From Musa acuminata AAA Group (Eukaryota; Streptophyta; Magnoliopsida; Zingiberales; Musaceae), in NCBI RefSeq assembly GCF_036884655.1, contig NC_088338.1, forward strand, positions 310,001 through 374,000: a stretch of DNA of 64,000 bases. The letters are read 5' to 3'. Made by a program: the position numbers and the translations under genes. Shown one piece after another: positions 1 to 14,300 of the stretch (within the stretch, counting starts at the first letter, position 1; each line of letters starts with the position of its first letter). Under the pieces are notes generated by a model. It was given only the letters and a program-made list of their open reading frames with translations. It did no database searches and was not told where the DNA came from.

Positions 1-339
1 ATGATATGATTCTTGCCTGATATGATAGACTTACTGCTTTGGTTACCAGGGGGTATTTTGTTTGCCTGATTGAGGTTGGACTGGTAAGTACTGGTCAGAT
101 TTCAACCAGTGCAAGACTCCTTATTGGATCTATGGAAACATGTTTTCTCCAACCTCCCTCACTGTTAATTCTTTTTGTGCTATTTTGTCTTTGCAAAATT
201 TTAGGGTTTCCTTGCATTTTATTTCCAGAAAGGACATGTTATCCATGTTCTTAAATTTGTTCCTTTAATTTTTTGTGTAGTTGTGTTGCAAGATATCATC
301 ATGTAATGAATCTGAAAAATGCCTTTCCAATTCTTGCAG

Positions 340-3300
340 GTTAAAATTTGGGATCCTAGTTTGCGTGGTTCAGAACTTCGAGCAACACTCAAAGGGCATA
401 CTAGGTAATCAACTACATTTACTCAGTTTAAGAGCCCTCTACATAAATTTCTTGTGCTAGCAGATACGTAACACCAAAATGTTGCATCTTAACTTGTTAC
501 ATAGTTTTGTGTGTCTGATACATGAGCAACATGAACTTTATGTTGCATGATGAGAAATTATGCATGGTCTGAAGAGACAATTGATTTGTTTAAGACTAGG
601 GCCGGTATTATGAAAAGAAACAAGACTAGTTTATTTTCCGCTCTTCAAGACGAGCAAGCCAAAGAGAAGGTCACTCCATGCAGGGGGCTTCGCCTCCTAT
701 TATTGATTCACTTTTTATTGCCCTTGCTTGTTTTTGTTTACTGCTGTAGATAGTTTAATTGGCGCATTAAACTAAATCTCTTCCAACTTTTTCATTTCTT
801 GCAGGCCTATTCGTGCAATTAACTCTGATCGAAGTAAAGTGGTATCAGGCTCTGATGATCATTCTATCATAGTTTGGGATAAGCAAACATCTCAACTTCT
901 AGAAGAATTGAAGGGCCATGAGGCACCGGTATGTTAATGTTCTTGCCCATGATACCTCCTGCAAGTACAAGGACTTTGGGCATAGAAATTCTTTAGAAAA
1001 TTACACATCAACTCTTCTTAATCTTTCCCTTATGTTTTTTTAGGGTTATAAGGCCTAATATTATCATGAATTTTGCAGATCTGAGAGCTCACTATTTTGG
1101 TATTTTAGCAAAAAATATATGGTCATATAATTAAAAAGAAAAAATAAGTTAAAATGTTAAGATACATGTGATGTGTTAACATTTCATCTTTAGATTGTAT
1201 CTCACTGTTGATTATGTATCCACTGTACACAATGAATTAATTGTGTATTAACATATCATCTTATACCACATTTCTCTGCCTCAAGCATTTAAGTAGATTG
1301 TGATTCACTACAATGATATTCCATTTCTTCACATTCTAGTTTGGAAGCGGAGTAGCAGATAGATCCATAAATGATATTAAATAAATGCAGAGATACATGT
1401 CAAGAAAATACCTTAGGTTTAGAATATTACATGTCTTTTAATTTGGTTTGGACTTCACATGTTCGACAACAAAATAATATCAGATGCCTTGGTTCATGGT
1501 GCACAGGAAAACAAGAAAGAACTAATGCGGTTGATCTCAGTTTAATTAGATTGTGGTCCTATACAAGTACTAATACACATGTTTTTTACTTTTTCCATAT
1601 AGCACAATTTGCAAAGATTTATGATTGACCTAATGGCTGTTGGATACAGTCTACCCAAGGTTTGTCGTACCACGTATGGGTGGTACATCGGTATGCTCCT
1701 ATGTAACATGTGTTGATATGCTTGGTACGTACTATACCGACAGCTGATCGGTACACCGGTAAGGACTGGTAAGATGAACCATGGCACTACCTAACCAAGA
1801 GAATGAGCCTTGGTGCTACAGTAATGTGATCCTAATATGGATGACTAGATTTTGAGTCATAGAAATAGCCATTGTGCTTGTAGGAGTAAGAAAATGCACA
1901 TTGACCCCACCTATACATCATATTTATAGAACCTTGTGTACTAGACCATCACCTTTTGCTTAATGCCAGATTAGAATTCCGTATTGGAGATCTAATTTCT
2001 ATGTGCATTGGATATGGATAGTGGACTGAATTAGAATACTCTGGATGGAACTCCATTCTATTCATAACCCTAGTACTAGTGGAAATCAAAATCCTGATGT
2101 TCACTATCATTCGGTGGACTATGTTGTGCTTTAAGGGAAAAATGGAATCACAATAAATTATATGATAAGCCACATCAATCAACTGTGTAAAGGTTATCAA
2201 GTTGTGATTACCCAAAGGAACACCATATTGGCCTGTTCTTTTGGTTTCTATAACATTATATTAGTCAATCTCATATGCCATGCAGCAGTGGCAGAGCCAT
2301 TGTACAAGCAGCGATTAATTCAATGTTGTATCTTAGAAAAATATTTTACCTATAAATGTAAATTTGCTATTTGTAATTGCACTTCTTACAGATACAAGCA
2401 TGTACATATACATTGTTTATATGCACATGTTACTAGAATAGAATCTAATTCTGCAGACAAAAAGGCCAATGTTCCACCTATTTTTAAAATACGGGACTAC
2501 ATTCATCAGTTTAGCCTAAATCACTAGTGCAGTGCTGAGTAGAATGCCACACATTTTTGAAATCTTTATGCATGTAGCTTTTATGCTGAGGTACCAGCTT
2601 GAGAAACTATGTGATATGGAATAAACGTGGAACTTGGTCTTGCACTTCGCCGTACCTATGACTTTTGCTCAAACTACTTTACGCATGTGCTTCCTGTTCA
2701 TCTCTTTTCATACACAAGGAAAATGAGGAGAATGATCCAATAACTTTACCAATACCAAATATTTTGGTGCATAATGCAACCACTATATGGAATTTTTCCA
2801 GTACAGTTAAATTGACTACATTGACTCAATGCTGATACTTGAAGTCTTCAATCCTGTAACAAATTTCAAACCTTTTAAGGAAAATGTACGCATTTCAACT
2901 TCTCTTGGTTGGTAAATCTGTTTAGCAATAACATATTTTGTTTAACAGTTTGATATTTTAATTTTGAACTAATCTTTGAAATTATATTACTTTCGTAGGT
3001 CAGCTGTGTCCGGATGCTTTCAGGAGAACGTGTTCTTACTGCTGCTCATGATGGTACTGTGAAGATGTGGGATGTCAGAACTGACACTTGTGTTGCAACT
3101 GTTGGTCGCTGTTCAAATGCTGTTCTTTGCATGGAATATGATGATTCAACTGGAATCTTGGCAGCGGCGGGAAGAGATGTGTATGTGATGCACTAAATAT
3201 CATAATGATTTTATGAACATAAGTAGTGTAAGGAACTTCGAAGTTCTAATCACAATCTATTACTTTGTCAGGGTAGCAAATATTTGGGATATTCGTTCTG

Positions 3301-5297
3301 GTAGGCAAATGCAAAAGCTTCTCGGACACACAAAATGGATTCGGTAAGCTTGGATCAAGTGAACTATTTATATTTTTTTTTCTTTTTTCAGTTGTCACTT
3401 GTTGAGGCACTATTTTCTATCAGGTCACTTAGGATGGTCAGTGACACCATACTTACTGGAAGTGATGATTGGACAGCTAGAATGTGGTCTGTTTCTCGAG
3501 GAACATGTGAAGCAGTTTTACCATGTCATGCTGGTCCAATACTGTGTGTGGAATACTCACCATCTGATAAAGGGGTTATCACTGGTAAGTCATTGTTGTT
3601 GTTCATGTTAAATTAGTTGGTTCATTGTGTTGTATAAGCAGTCATGTTGTGTCAACGTTTCTGCCATTTGCAGAACACTATGTCCTTGTAAATACTATGA
3701 TAAATAGTGGTTGTGCAATCATTTCAGGTTCAAGTGATGGGCTTATAAAATTTTGGGAAAATGAAGAAGGTAAGGACAGTGATTCACTTCTTATCTTCTT
3801 CTTATCCAATTCTTTATTCACTTCTGCCCTTCTATCACTATTTGATTAATGCATGTGACTTTCGCTTATAAAGTTAATTACTTGTTCAGAATCATATGTA
3901 ATGTCAACATAGTGTATCCCTCACAAACAAAGTTCTAGAACTATACCAAATGACCCTCTGTCATGAGGTATTGAGATGGAATAAGTATCCGCCATAACTT
4001 AGATCTGCAACTACTCATAACCTGTAACATCGCATGATGAACTGTAGTTTATGCATGACCCTATATGATCTTTTAAGAACCCTGAAGGCATGATAGGCTG
4101 TTTTGTTTGGTTAGGCTGCTATTGTAATTTTGTATTTCGATTTGTCAATCAGAATACTATCAGCTGTACATTACCTATTCTCTCTACCCATTTCAAACAA
4201 TGATCTAAGACATGCCTGACATGCTAGGTTGATGCTTATTAGTATGTTTCTCCCTATCAATATCGAAGTCGTGTTCAGTATCTTAAATAGTAAACCAATG
4301 AGGATAATGGACCTATAAAGTGTTAATGTTATGATATATAAAACATGTTAAATTGCTCAAAAATCCACTTTAGACCTTTACATACTTGATGTATATTATC
4401 ACTGTGACCTGACTTGGTCTAGATATTCTGAGATGACTTATGGTTTCTCTTATTGGAAAAGAATTCCTGATTGGGAATCTTTAAATAAATTAATTATCTG
4501 ATATATGTTCTACGTATATATGCATTCTTTTGTTAGGATAATTGAGAAGTTTATTGTTCAAGTCATTTTTCAAGATTCATTTATGATAAGATGTATATCT
4601 AATTGAACCTAAATGAACAAGAGCACCACTGTTACTGTTAGAAAAGCAAGTATTGGATGTGCTATTGAGAAACATGAGTGAAATAGGGTTTCAGTGGTAT
4701 TCATGTTGGTTCGATTGAAGATGATCAACTTTTTCAATTGTATACATAATATGCATAGATAACTAGATGATTTCAACATCATGCTATATCTAGGACGCAA
4801 GATTTCCTTTTTCTGGTAGAGAATTGCTAGTCTAAAATTTGCCGGACAAAATGGACATACAGAATTCTTCAAACTCAGAACTTAGTGGCTTAATCACTCA
4901 AACTGCTTAAATAGCTAACTAACACATGTTTATGATTATCAGCCAATGCTTTTCATTATGATGCGAACTTGAGATCCTGCAGAAAATATTTCTGACCATG
5001 CAAACATGTCATATTTTTATTGTGGTTTATCTATGGGGATCAGTTGTGAAGATAATTGATTTACACCACTGAGTAAGATATACCTGAGTTTCCTAAACAT
5101 GTTGATCTTCTTGGATGAACAGGCACAATACTAAGTAAATACTGGAATTGGCATGCTGATTGCAACAACGGTTGTCGATTAAAAATGTTTTGACAAAATT
5201 TGGCACCAGATATTCAGAATACTTTTATGTTCACTGTAATGATTAACTGATCAAGTGAAGAGTTCCTTGTTAGCAAATGATAATGACAATAATAATA

Positions 5298-5335
<38 letters not shown>

Positions 5336-6337
5336 CGTCGGTGTCAAATTACAGCTATTAATTTTATCCTCCACAAAATAGTTTGAAAATATAAATACAG
5401 ATTTATGCAGTCCTGAACTGCAGTAATTTGGTGTAGCACTTCAGAATAAAAATGACATTTGATCAAGGTATACACCTGATATGCTGTTTTCATCTCTACC
5501 TGCAGGGGGGATGAAATGTGTTAAGAATTTGACAATACATTCTGCTTCTGTTTTATCCATCAATGCTGGAGAACATTGGCTGGGGATTGGTGCAGCTGAT
5601 AATTCCATGTCACTTTTCCATCGGCCTCAGGAAAGACTGGGTGGTTTTGCCAGCACAGGAGCGAAATCAGCTGGCTGGCAACTATACAGAACTCCTCAAA
5701 AAACCGTTGCTATGGTATGTCCCAGTCCCATCATGATTTTTAGATGCTGTTAATGAAGCGTGTTGATGCCATTATGTTAATTACCTGTTTAGTTTATCAT
5801 AGTATGAGTTTATTTGACTAGAAATTTAATATGCAACTATGATTCTTCTTCAGATAAAGATCAAAGAATGCACAACTCACAGAATTTTGCAAATAAGCTT
5901 TGCCTGATTGTTTATAGGAGAACCAATCATTTTTGTTGACCTTGAAAATTCTTGGTTCATTTGAAGATGGCCTTGAAATGTTAAATCACACTTACATTGT
6001 TTCTTTGATGATTACTATAAATTATGAAATCTAAATTATTGTGAATGTACATAAAAGTATATTCATAGTGTAAAAGATAGGAGCCATGCCATAGAACAGA
6101 TAACTAGACAACCAATTAATAAAACGAGTGTAATTACAAAGTAAGGTATACACAAGCATGTCCATTGGGTTCATCTAGCTATTTAGAGAATACTTGGTAT
6201 ATCTGATATACATGGTATATCAGATATAACACGTACCATAAGGACCATGATTAAGACTGATACGAAGCTACTTAAGACTTCATATTCCAAAGGACATAGG
6301 AGCCAAGGTTTAAAAACCTTGATCCGGTGCTAAGACT

Positions 6338-6394
<57 letters not shown>

Positions 6395-7397
6395 TTTTTT
6401 CTCGTGTCAACTGTTGTTTGCACCTCCCGCTGCTTGCCGCCACCGTCATTCGTTCATCTGCATGATACTTACCCTCCTCTCCTCCTATGATTCTTCTTCC
6501 TTATCCTACTCTCCTCTTAGCCTTTGCCTCTCTTTTTTTTCCTTTAATTCCACCTCACCCTATTCGGTGCCAATCAATATGTCAGCATACTATGTATTGG
6601 TATGGTATGCTAGTGTGTACCTGATCCATGTCGGTCCTTGGCATCGAGATTTAAAATAATAGTCATAATTGTAAAAAAAAAAGTGAAAAATTTATACTGA
6701 TGTCGAATGTTTGGCTTACCACCCAATACATCCAGCTGCAACAGTTAAAGCTAGACAGTGTTATTGATAGGGTAACCGTACCTGCTTCAATGGTATGCCT
6801 AGCAAGGCACCAAAACCGGGTGGAAAGCTCGCTATGAACTCTCAGACGAAAACTGATGGTCCGCATATCAATCCATGGTCAGACCAGTATCCTGGCATGT
6901 ATTAACTGATGCATCCGATTATCTAAACCTCGTTAGGAGCTGATTGCTTCCTTTGGATTAGATTTTCCCTAGACATGAATTTGTTATGATCTTACTCATG
7001 ACCCATGCCCATGGCATGAACACGTTCTCCGAACCTGATGGATATGCTTAGGCATCATGCAACTATCATGACAGAATACAGTGAGAAAAAGTATATTTGC
7101 ATATGCTGACACAAACTATTCTGTTATAACAACTTGGCACCATAAGCAAACCATGGACTTTGTGATGCATTGGCACTGCAGAAGCATATTTTCTCTTTCA
7201 TCATCTTGCAATGATATCAGTGTGTTTAGTTAGCTATGAAGCATATTCAGTTTGTAATATTCCATTGGGGTTTCATATTTCCTGTGTTTGTTCGATGTCA
7301 GGTACGGTGTGTATCTTCTGACCTTGACAGGAAAAGGTTATGCAGTGGTGGGCGCAATGGACTTCTTCGACTTTGGGAAGCCACCATAAATATTTAG
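340..7397 (+). CDS. SCD1: SCD1-like DENN/WD40 protein, C-terminal WD40 part (5' end outside window)
   Basis: Homologue of STOMATAL CYTOKINESIS DEFECTIVE 1, a DENN-domain and WD-repeat protein. In Arabidopsis it acts with SCD2 and Rab GTPases in exocytic and endocytic traffic and in cell-plate formation. Exons seen: 340-404, 805-928, 2999-3180, 3272-3343, 3424-3584, 3728-3769, 5506-5714 and 7302-7397. All have GT-AG borders and keep frame, giving 316 residues and a stop. WD40 signatures appear in order: VKIWDPS, SGSDDHSIIVWD, AAHDGTVKMWD, VANIWDIRSG, TGSDDWTARMWS, GSSDGLIKFWE, then GGRNGLLRLWEATINI at the C-terminus, matching the known SCD1 ending. Positions 1-339 are intron. The DENN domain and most of the protein lie upstream. 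Introns 929-2998 and 5715-7301 carry repeats. The family assignment is secure from memory of the SCD1 sequence; exon edges are manual. Confidence 0.93.
1640..1795. repeat. GGTAC-rich dispersed repeat, SCD1 intron
   Basis: Within the 2-kb SCD1 intron is a cluster of short palindromic words (GTACCAC, GGTACATCGGTATG, GGTACGTACTATACC, CGGTACACCGGTAAGG). The same words recur at about 6180-6900 and 14675-15210. It looks like the end of a non-autonomous dispersed repeat. No coding capacity or clear target-site duplication was seen. Confidence 0.5.
5282..5334. repeat. (AAT)n microsatellite
   Basis: About 50 bp of AAT repeats with one interruption, inside the SCD1 intron 3770-5505. The rest of that intron shows no recognisable feature. 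Confidence 0.9.
6180..6900. repeat. GGTAC-rich composite repeat with (CT)n core, SCD1 intron
   Basis: The left part holds GGTATATCTGATATAC-type palindromes. It is followed by a pure (CT)n run at about 6344-6390 and a pyrimidine-rich block with CCGCC words to about 6550. The right part (6560-6660) has CAGCATACTATGTATTGG, GGTATGC and GTGTACC words. The order palindromic end, CCGCC/CT core, palindromic end matches the repeat at 14675-15210. The further stretch 6770-6900 is related (GGTAACCGTACC). Confidence 0.5.
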
Positions 7398-9796
7398 TCT
7401 TTGCCAACCATGAGATTTCACTCAGATGAAAAATAGAACATTTCGTGTGCTTGTAGATCAATGGAATGCTAGTGTGATATTTTGGTCACATCTCCTATTA
7501 TTTGTCACTTTGACAGTAGTTCTTTGAGACAGATATCCAAGCTTGCGAGAAGGTATCAATGCTTTGTTCTTTAATCCAATACAGGTATAATCGTGATCTT
7601 CTGTTTAAATGTGTGTTTGCCATTCTCACATTGCAAAGGGAGTCCATGTATGTGCACACTTCAGTTTAAATAAGTAGGTTGTTTTTAATCTATTTCAGTT
7701 CTTTTTATTATAAAAACTGCAGATTCAAGGTTATGGTATGGTAATAGGTTGCAAGAAACTCTTTTCTTCTGTAAGACCTAATTTTGTAGGATCACTTGAC
7801 ATGTGAAGTGACATTTACTGCCAATAGTTATTTTTAGGCGTTATCTGGCTTCTTCCGGGGACAAAAAGAAAGAGAGAATTTATTTATTCTCCAAGTCACG
7901 TTAAGTAGCTGATTTCTTCCTAAACCTTAAAAGTTCTATTCCTTTTTTTACTCTTCTTCTTGAGAAAAGAATGCTATGCAGTAAGTGTTGATTAATCTAA
8001 AGATGGCATCTCAAATGTGCTGTGTTTGACATTAATACTTTTGAACTTTTTATATCTTGTTCTTGACTTGTTTATATAGTTCATCAGATAAATGATCAGG
8101 TGTAATCATGAATACGTTCCATCTTCTTTTCTGCAACAGGAAAATGTTGCCTTTGTAGCCACCTAAACATTTTGGATTTAAATGTGGTGAATGCTAATAA
8201 GTCATTTTCTCTAATTGATTTTATGACTCCATATATGTTAATCTTGTAAGCATCAGTTGAAATTTTGTTTGCAATGTCTTTGAAGCTCAAGCTGTTCGAC
8301 TCTGAACAGGTCTACTTTCTTTCCGGTGAAATGGTTTTGTTCAAGAACAAGCAAGAAAGAAGGAATCAAAGTCAAAGAAGGTATTGGTTTAGTTAGTAAA
8401 GATTTGGATAGTTTATTGCAAGATCGGAATCTTATTTACATCATTTACCCTTTTGCATAACAATTCAATCAAATACAACATCTTGAAATTTTTATTATCA
8501 ATTTTCACATAACTAATTCCCTTAAAGTACTTATGGATATTGTTATCTATAGGGTGATTGTATATGTTAACTAATTCAATCAAATACAACATCTTGAAGC
8601 ACTAAGCACTATATGTTAAGATGTGGTGATTGTATATAGGGGATTCAATATAGTAATGCTAATGGCAATTCACAATCATAGATGTTCACCCAGCATGGTG
8701 AAAGGCGATATGATCGACTGATTCATTGGAAATGATTGACGAGACACCACCCAAGATTCAATTTTAAGATCTATTCATATTTTTATGATCCAAGGAAAAT
8801 AGAAAAATGAGCCACGATGTTAATATTGATAAAAGCTCATTGTATTTATAGTCTTCATATTACATAGGATCTTATCATCGTTGGTCTTTTATTCCAAGTT
8901 TGATCGTTCTCACATTACATAGCAACAAATCAATGATGATATCCAAAATTACGATGCATTCCAACCTCGACAGCCTACAGCCTTATGGTCATACTTATCC
9001 AAAGAGGCTCCTTGAACCTGAACATATGTTGTTAATGATGATGAGGCAACGACAGTTACTATCATTGAGGCAACGATTGTTTCCAAGTTGATGTGTCGAC
9101 AACACACAGGTTCCAACAAAGCTACCATATCAACATAGGATCGAGGATCTCAATACATACACTCTTATAGTTACTTTGGTGGTAAAAGTAACTATAACAT
9201 TATCATTTATTTGATCGTAAAAGTAGCTACAAATGTTATCTCGGTAACTCATCTTGCTCAAATCTTAAAAAGTTTCGACACCTAATCCAACCTTTTATTT
9301 ATGGATGGTGATTCGAGATACAGCGGGACAAAGTTGTTCCTTCCACAAATCTCGGTCAGAATTAAAGAAGTCCATGCAGCACAATTAGAAAAGCTGAACT
9401 TTTATCTCACGTATAGATTATTCACCACAATACTGAATAGAATGTTGGCCAGAAGGCTGAAATCACAGATCTGGACGTTCATCTTTGTTGAACTGCCAAA
9501 ACTCAGGTTCTGAAAAGTACAGGCATCATTATTAGCACTATAGTGATTGATGTCAATTCAAAACCCCAATTGATCCTGCTAAAAACCCACATTAGTTCAA
9601 CAAAATTTCCAACATTGTCTTCCTTTGCAATTCATGGAAAATTAAATAGATGCTCACATACATGCATTGCTGTGTCACAATGGAAGTTGATTTTGAACTT
9701 TTTGTCTTTTCCTGCAACCAGCATTTGTGATTTTAGATGCCAGAAGCTGCAGCTTATGCTATACATCACCGAATCTAAAAGCAGCTTTTCGCCGTC
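7398..9796. other. Intergenic, convergent 3' ends of SCD1 and FTSH4
   Basis: No gene is supported. Both flanking genes end here, so the outer parts should be 3' UTR. A 26-bp direct repeat starts at 8463 and again at 8573. The stretch 8640-9300 has a TATA-like word on the minus strand at about 8842-8851 followed by a leader-like segment, which could be a decayed LTR in minus orientation. That reading is weak. Confidence 0.5.
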
Positions 9797-11342
9797 TTAA
9801 GTTCCGACTGCAGGCTGAGCAACTCCCTTGGCCTTAGCTGCTGCAGCAGCAGCCGCGGTTGCAGCTGCTGAGGGAGGCGTCGGTGGCACTGCTGGGGTAT
9901 TCACCTGTGGAGCTACCACCACTTGAGGTTGCTGCTGCTGACTGTTCACCTGAGCAAGCAAGTTCTTGATCTGCGCACCAGATAGGGTTTCATGCTCAAG
10001 AAGCGCATTGGCAAGGGCGTGTAGCTCTTTATTGTGAGTTGTCAAAATAGTTTTTGCATTGTTGTAAGCCCTTTCCAGAAAATCCTTCATCTCCTTCTCT
10101 ATAAGTAGCCTTGTTTCGGTGCTCATGCTCTTACCATTATCATCGTAGTTGTGTGAAACAAGACCAACCTGTTTGCTCATACCATACTTTGTGACCATTG
10201 CTCTTGCAACGGAAGTTGCCTGCTGCAGGTCGGATGAAGCACCAGAAGTCACTTCGCTCTCCCCAAATATTAGCTCTTCAGCTACCCGCCCACCCATGCA
10301 GACATCAAGCCTTGCTAGCATTTGCTTCTTAGAGATGCTTGTCTCATCCTTATCAGGCAACTGTGCAACCATGCCGAGGGACATCCCCCGCGGCACAATA
10401 GTCGCCTTGTGGACTGGAAGGGCACCATCAGTGTGGATGGCAACAAGAGCATGGCCACCTTCGTGGTAAGCTGTCAACCTCCTGGATTCATCAGAAATCA
10501 CCGCCGATTTCCGCTCACTGCCCATCATGATCTTGTCCTTTGCATACTCCAGATCAGCCATTGTCACAGCTTTTGCCCCATCCATGGCAGCCTTGAGGGC
10601 AGCAACATTAACCAAATTTGCAAGGTCTGCACCTGAGAACCCTGGCGTGCCCCGGGCAATGATCATTAAATCCACATCATCCGCCTTCAAGACCTGTACC
10701 AGAATGAAACTGAAGAATCAGACAATATGCCCTTTTGCCTCTAAAATATACTCTTCAGTCCTTTCTTGTTGCCATTTTGATATGTACTCAAAAAACCTAA
10801 CTATCATAACCAACTGAACCATGGGTTCGCCTGGTTAAGATAAGCAAATCTTACCATGAACAAGAATGCTAATTTGCAGTATTAACAAGAAGTTAACTAT
10901 AGAGAGCTATGTAAATACCTTTGACATGTGGGATTCCAAAATCTGCCTTCGACCCTCAACATCTGGATTAGGAACAACAATATGACGATCAAAACGTCCA
11001 GGCCTCACAAGTGCTTTGTCCAATGATTCCGGAAAGTTGGTTGCTGCAATGACAATAATCCCCTCATTCTGCTTAAAACCATCCAGTTCAACAAGCAACT
11101 GATTCAATGTCATTTTCATGTACTGTTGATCCTTCGGATTACGGCTCCCACCTATTGCATCAATCTCATCAATGAATATAATACAAGGGGACCTTTTCTT
11201 TGCTGCAGTAAAAAGGTCCCTGACCCTCCTAGCTCCGACACCAACAAACATCTCTTCAAACTCACTGCCACTGCATGAGAAGAAGGGGACACTAGCTTCT
11301 CCTGCAATAGCCCTTGCTAACATTGTCTTCCCTGTGCCAGGG

Positions 11343-11374
<32 letters not shown>

Positions 11375-14300
11375 CCCGCCAAGGCGGGTGAAACGCTAAA
11401 ACGAGCACCAAACATGAGACAAAGGACATGACTTAAAGTGAGTTTAAATTTCTTTATGAGAACAAAGAGAACTTATTTTTCATGCCTTGTAAGCATAAAA
11501 AAAAATTGAAGCACATAAAAAGTCAGTTGTAGAAAAATTCAACAAGATTCTTCACTGCTAGCAAGAGCACAATGCTCACAGCAAAGCAGTGAACTAGGTA
11601 AAAGACTAGATCTGTAATTCTTGAGAAAAGAAAATTGCCAGCACTGTTACACATGATGTAGCTAAAGCGTTCGAAGGAAACCCCTACTACTTTAAAAGTC
11701 AAGGATGAAGGATGCATTTTGGGGCCTATCATTATTCATGGTGTTTCCTAATAAATTCATGACACCGAAACTTTATCTTTCCAAGTTGCACTTCAAAAAC
11801 AACTATTTAATCCAGTCAAGAAGAGTCATATTAGGTAGGGGTTCCATATTGTATCTCAAATTAATGGCCCTTTTTCTTTGTCTCTTTCTTCTTTGGCCCT
11901 TTCTTCTTTTTTCCTTCTTTTAATTTTCCTCTTTTCTTTTACTTACTATTATCATCGCTAGCCCAACTCTTTTCGGTACTTCTGTTGCAACATTGTGGTC
12001 ACCCAACAGGTGCTGCTTGTCTTATTTTTTGTTCCATAATTTACTGTTGTATGAGCTACCTATCCATAAATTATTATTACATTTTAAGTGAATTTCGTTT
12101 TTTATAAGATTCTTTCATAATTTTAGCAATAAAACCACTTGGGCTAATCAGACATCTTCAAATCCACATCATGTACACTGAGAATACCCAATAACTACAG
12201 AAAAGGAAATGAATAATTTTCTAAGAATTATAAATATTAAACTCAAACTCATTCCCTTAGATAAAATTACTATAGTATACCTTGGGATCACGAAGGTAAT
12301 GGACAATTTCCTCTAACTCAGCTTTAGCCTCATCAACGCCTTTTACATCACTAAATTTTGTACTAGAATCCATGCTTGGCTGCACCTCCTCATGTAGACC
12401 AAGGCCTGCTGAGATTTATGACAAAAAAAAAGCTTTATCCACTTAACTGAAAAATAACAGTTTTCAGAATATAAATAGTTAAATTTTATCTTAGAAGTAG
12501 CCAAACCTTTACTAAGTCCCCTATCCTCAATAAGTGCACCAACACCAGATATTACAAGAAACGAAACTGCAATAGTACGAAATGTACGCCATAATTGCTC
12601 TTTAAAATTACTGGTCTCTGCTGTCACCATGTGGATGGGAGCACTTGCAGTCCCAAGAATCCCATCTTTTGTTGATTGGCCAACATTCTTTAATGCTGGA
12701 ACACTGCTAATGCTGTTAATGCTCTCCTCCATTGCCGAGTTAGAAACACCTATGTGTAACATTAACACATAAAATCCAAGTCCCTCAATAGAAAGTGAAG
12801 ATATAAGATACAAAATGCAAATAAAAAAGATATAATCTTCCATTATGCTTTTTTTTTTATTCTATGCTAAAGATGACAACAAAGATGATAGCCTGAAGTT
12901 TCAGTTGCAGTTTAAGTCTCATCAGTAACCAAAAGAGAACACCTTGGTAATTTAAGATTAAGATTTGACAATTTCAACATATATTTAGAACAATAAAATG
13001 GAAGAATAAGAACTTATATTCCATGCATTTCTCGTTGTATCACAAATCTTGCAAGTACAAATGTGATATGTCATTATCTAGGCATCAGTGTCCTTACCTC
13101 TTTGTAAAGTTTTAAACAACGTACTTTGGTCCAGTCTATCAACTTTCACTAAAGCTTTGACATACTCAGCAAGTGCTGAAGGGTTTGAGTGCAGTGAAGG
13201 CTGACTTTCAAAGAGTCTAATAACTCTTTCTGGATCACTTCTGTAGAGCTCTTTAAGAAGCATAACATCATTTGGCCCATCTGTATCCCGTATTCTGCGA
13301 GCAAAACTACCAACATAGCTTGACTGAAATCTTTCGTGGAAGTTTCCAAGTCTGTTACCTGCAAGAAGTGAGAACATGCAAAAAGTTACAAAAAAAAAGA
13401 AAAGACAACTAGTCATCCAGTACATTAAAACAAAAAAGGCTCAGTAAGCAAGTAGATAACTTCTTTCAAGATTTCCTTAATTATAAAACATAGTGGAACT
13501 CAAGCTGTACAAGCAATAAAATTGAATATTTCTACCTAATTGTTTAGCATAAAGATGAATTAAACTCTAAATAAATAGTCCTAAAAATGAAACGAGCACC
13601 ACATGAACTAATTATAGATTTATGATACATCATCATTCAGTAGTCTTTAGTGCTTCTAGTTGGCCTGGACAAAACATATGAGTTGTCAAAGTATGGGTCA
13701 AAGTGACTAAATCGTTCCAGAATATGCATATAAAATTGTAAAAATAAGTTATAATGTGACTTCATGTCTACATTACTGCTCAAATCAGGCGGGGCACTCT
13801 GACCAGATATAAATCCCTCCTCTTTCCAAGACCTGAATCATAAATGAGAATGTCCCCAAAATTTTTGGAACTATACAAAAGAACACTGATCTAATATTCA
13901 CTGAGAATCTTCAAAAAATAGTTGGCTTTCCAATAACTGTGAGGATACCAACTATCAATTAAATTCCTGCTACCATTTCATGGTTTTAAGGCTTTTAGAA
14001 CTTTGTGATCAACTAATGATATGCTTTCTTTCCGAGAATTACTAAAAAGAAACACACATCATCCCACCACAGGGAATAGCATTCTCATTTTATTACTTAC
14101 TAAAGGTAATAATATATTCATTAGAATGAACATTCTATATTCCATAATCTCTCCATACTAATTCATTTATTTTCGAGGTTATAACCTTTCTTTCCTGTTC
14201 ATGATTACTTAACTAGGTGGTTATAACTCATCCCTGAGTGGTAACCAAAACAGGCCCTTATCAGCTGCAAAAGCTCGCTCCAAGTCATTGTTGTTCCACT

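Noticed and set aside
1..339. Possible upstream SCD1 exon (ORF at 39-254)
   Set aside because: The frame is not conserved with SCD1; the known sequence before VKIWDPS is absent, so this is intron.
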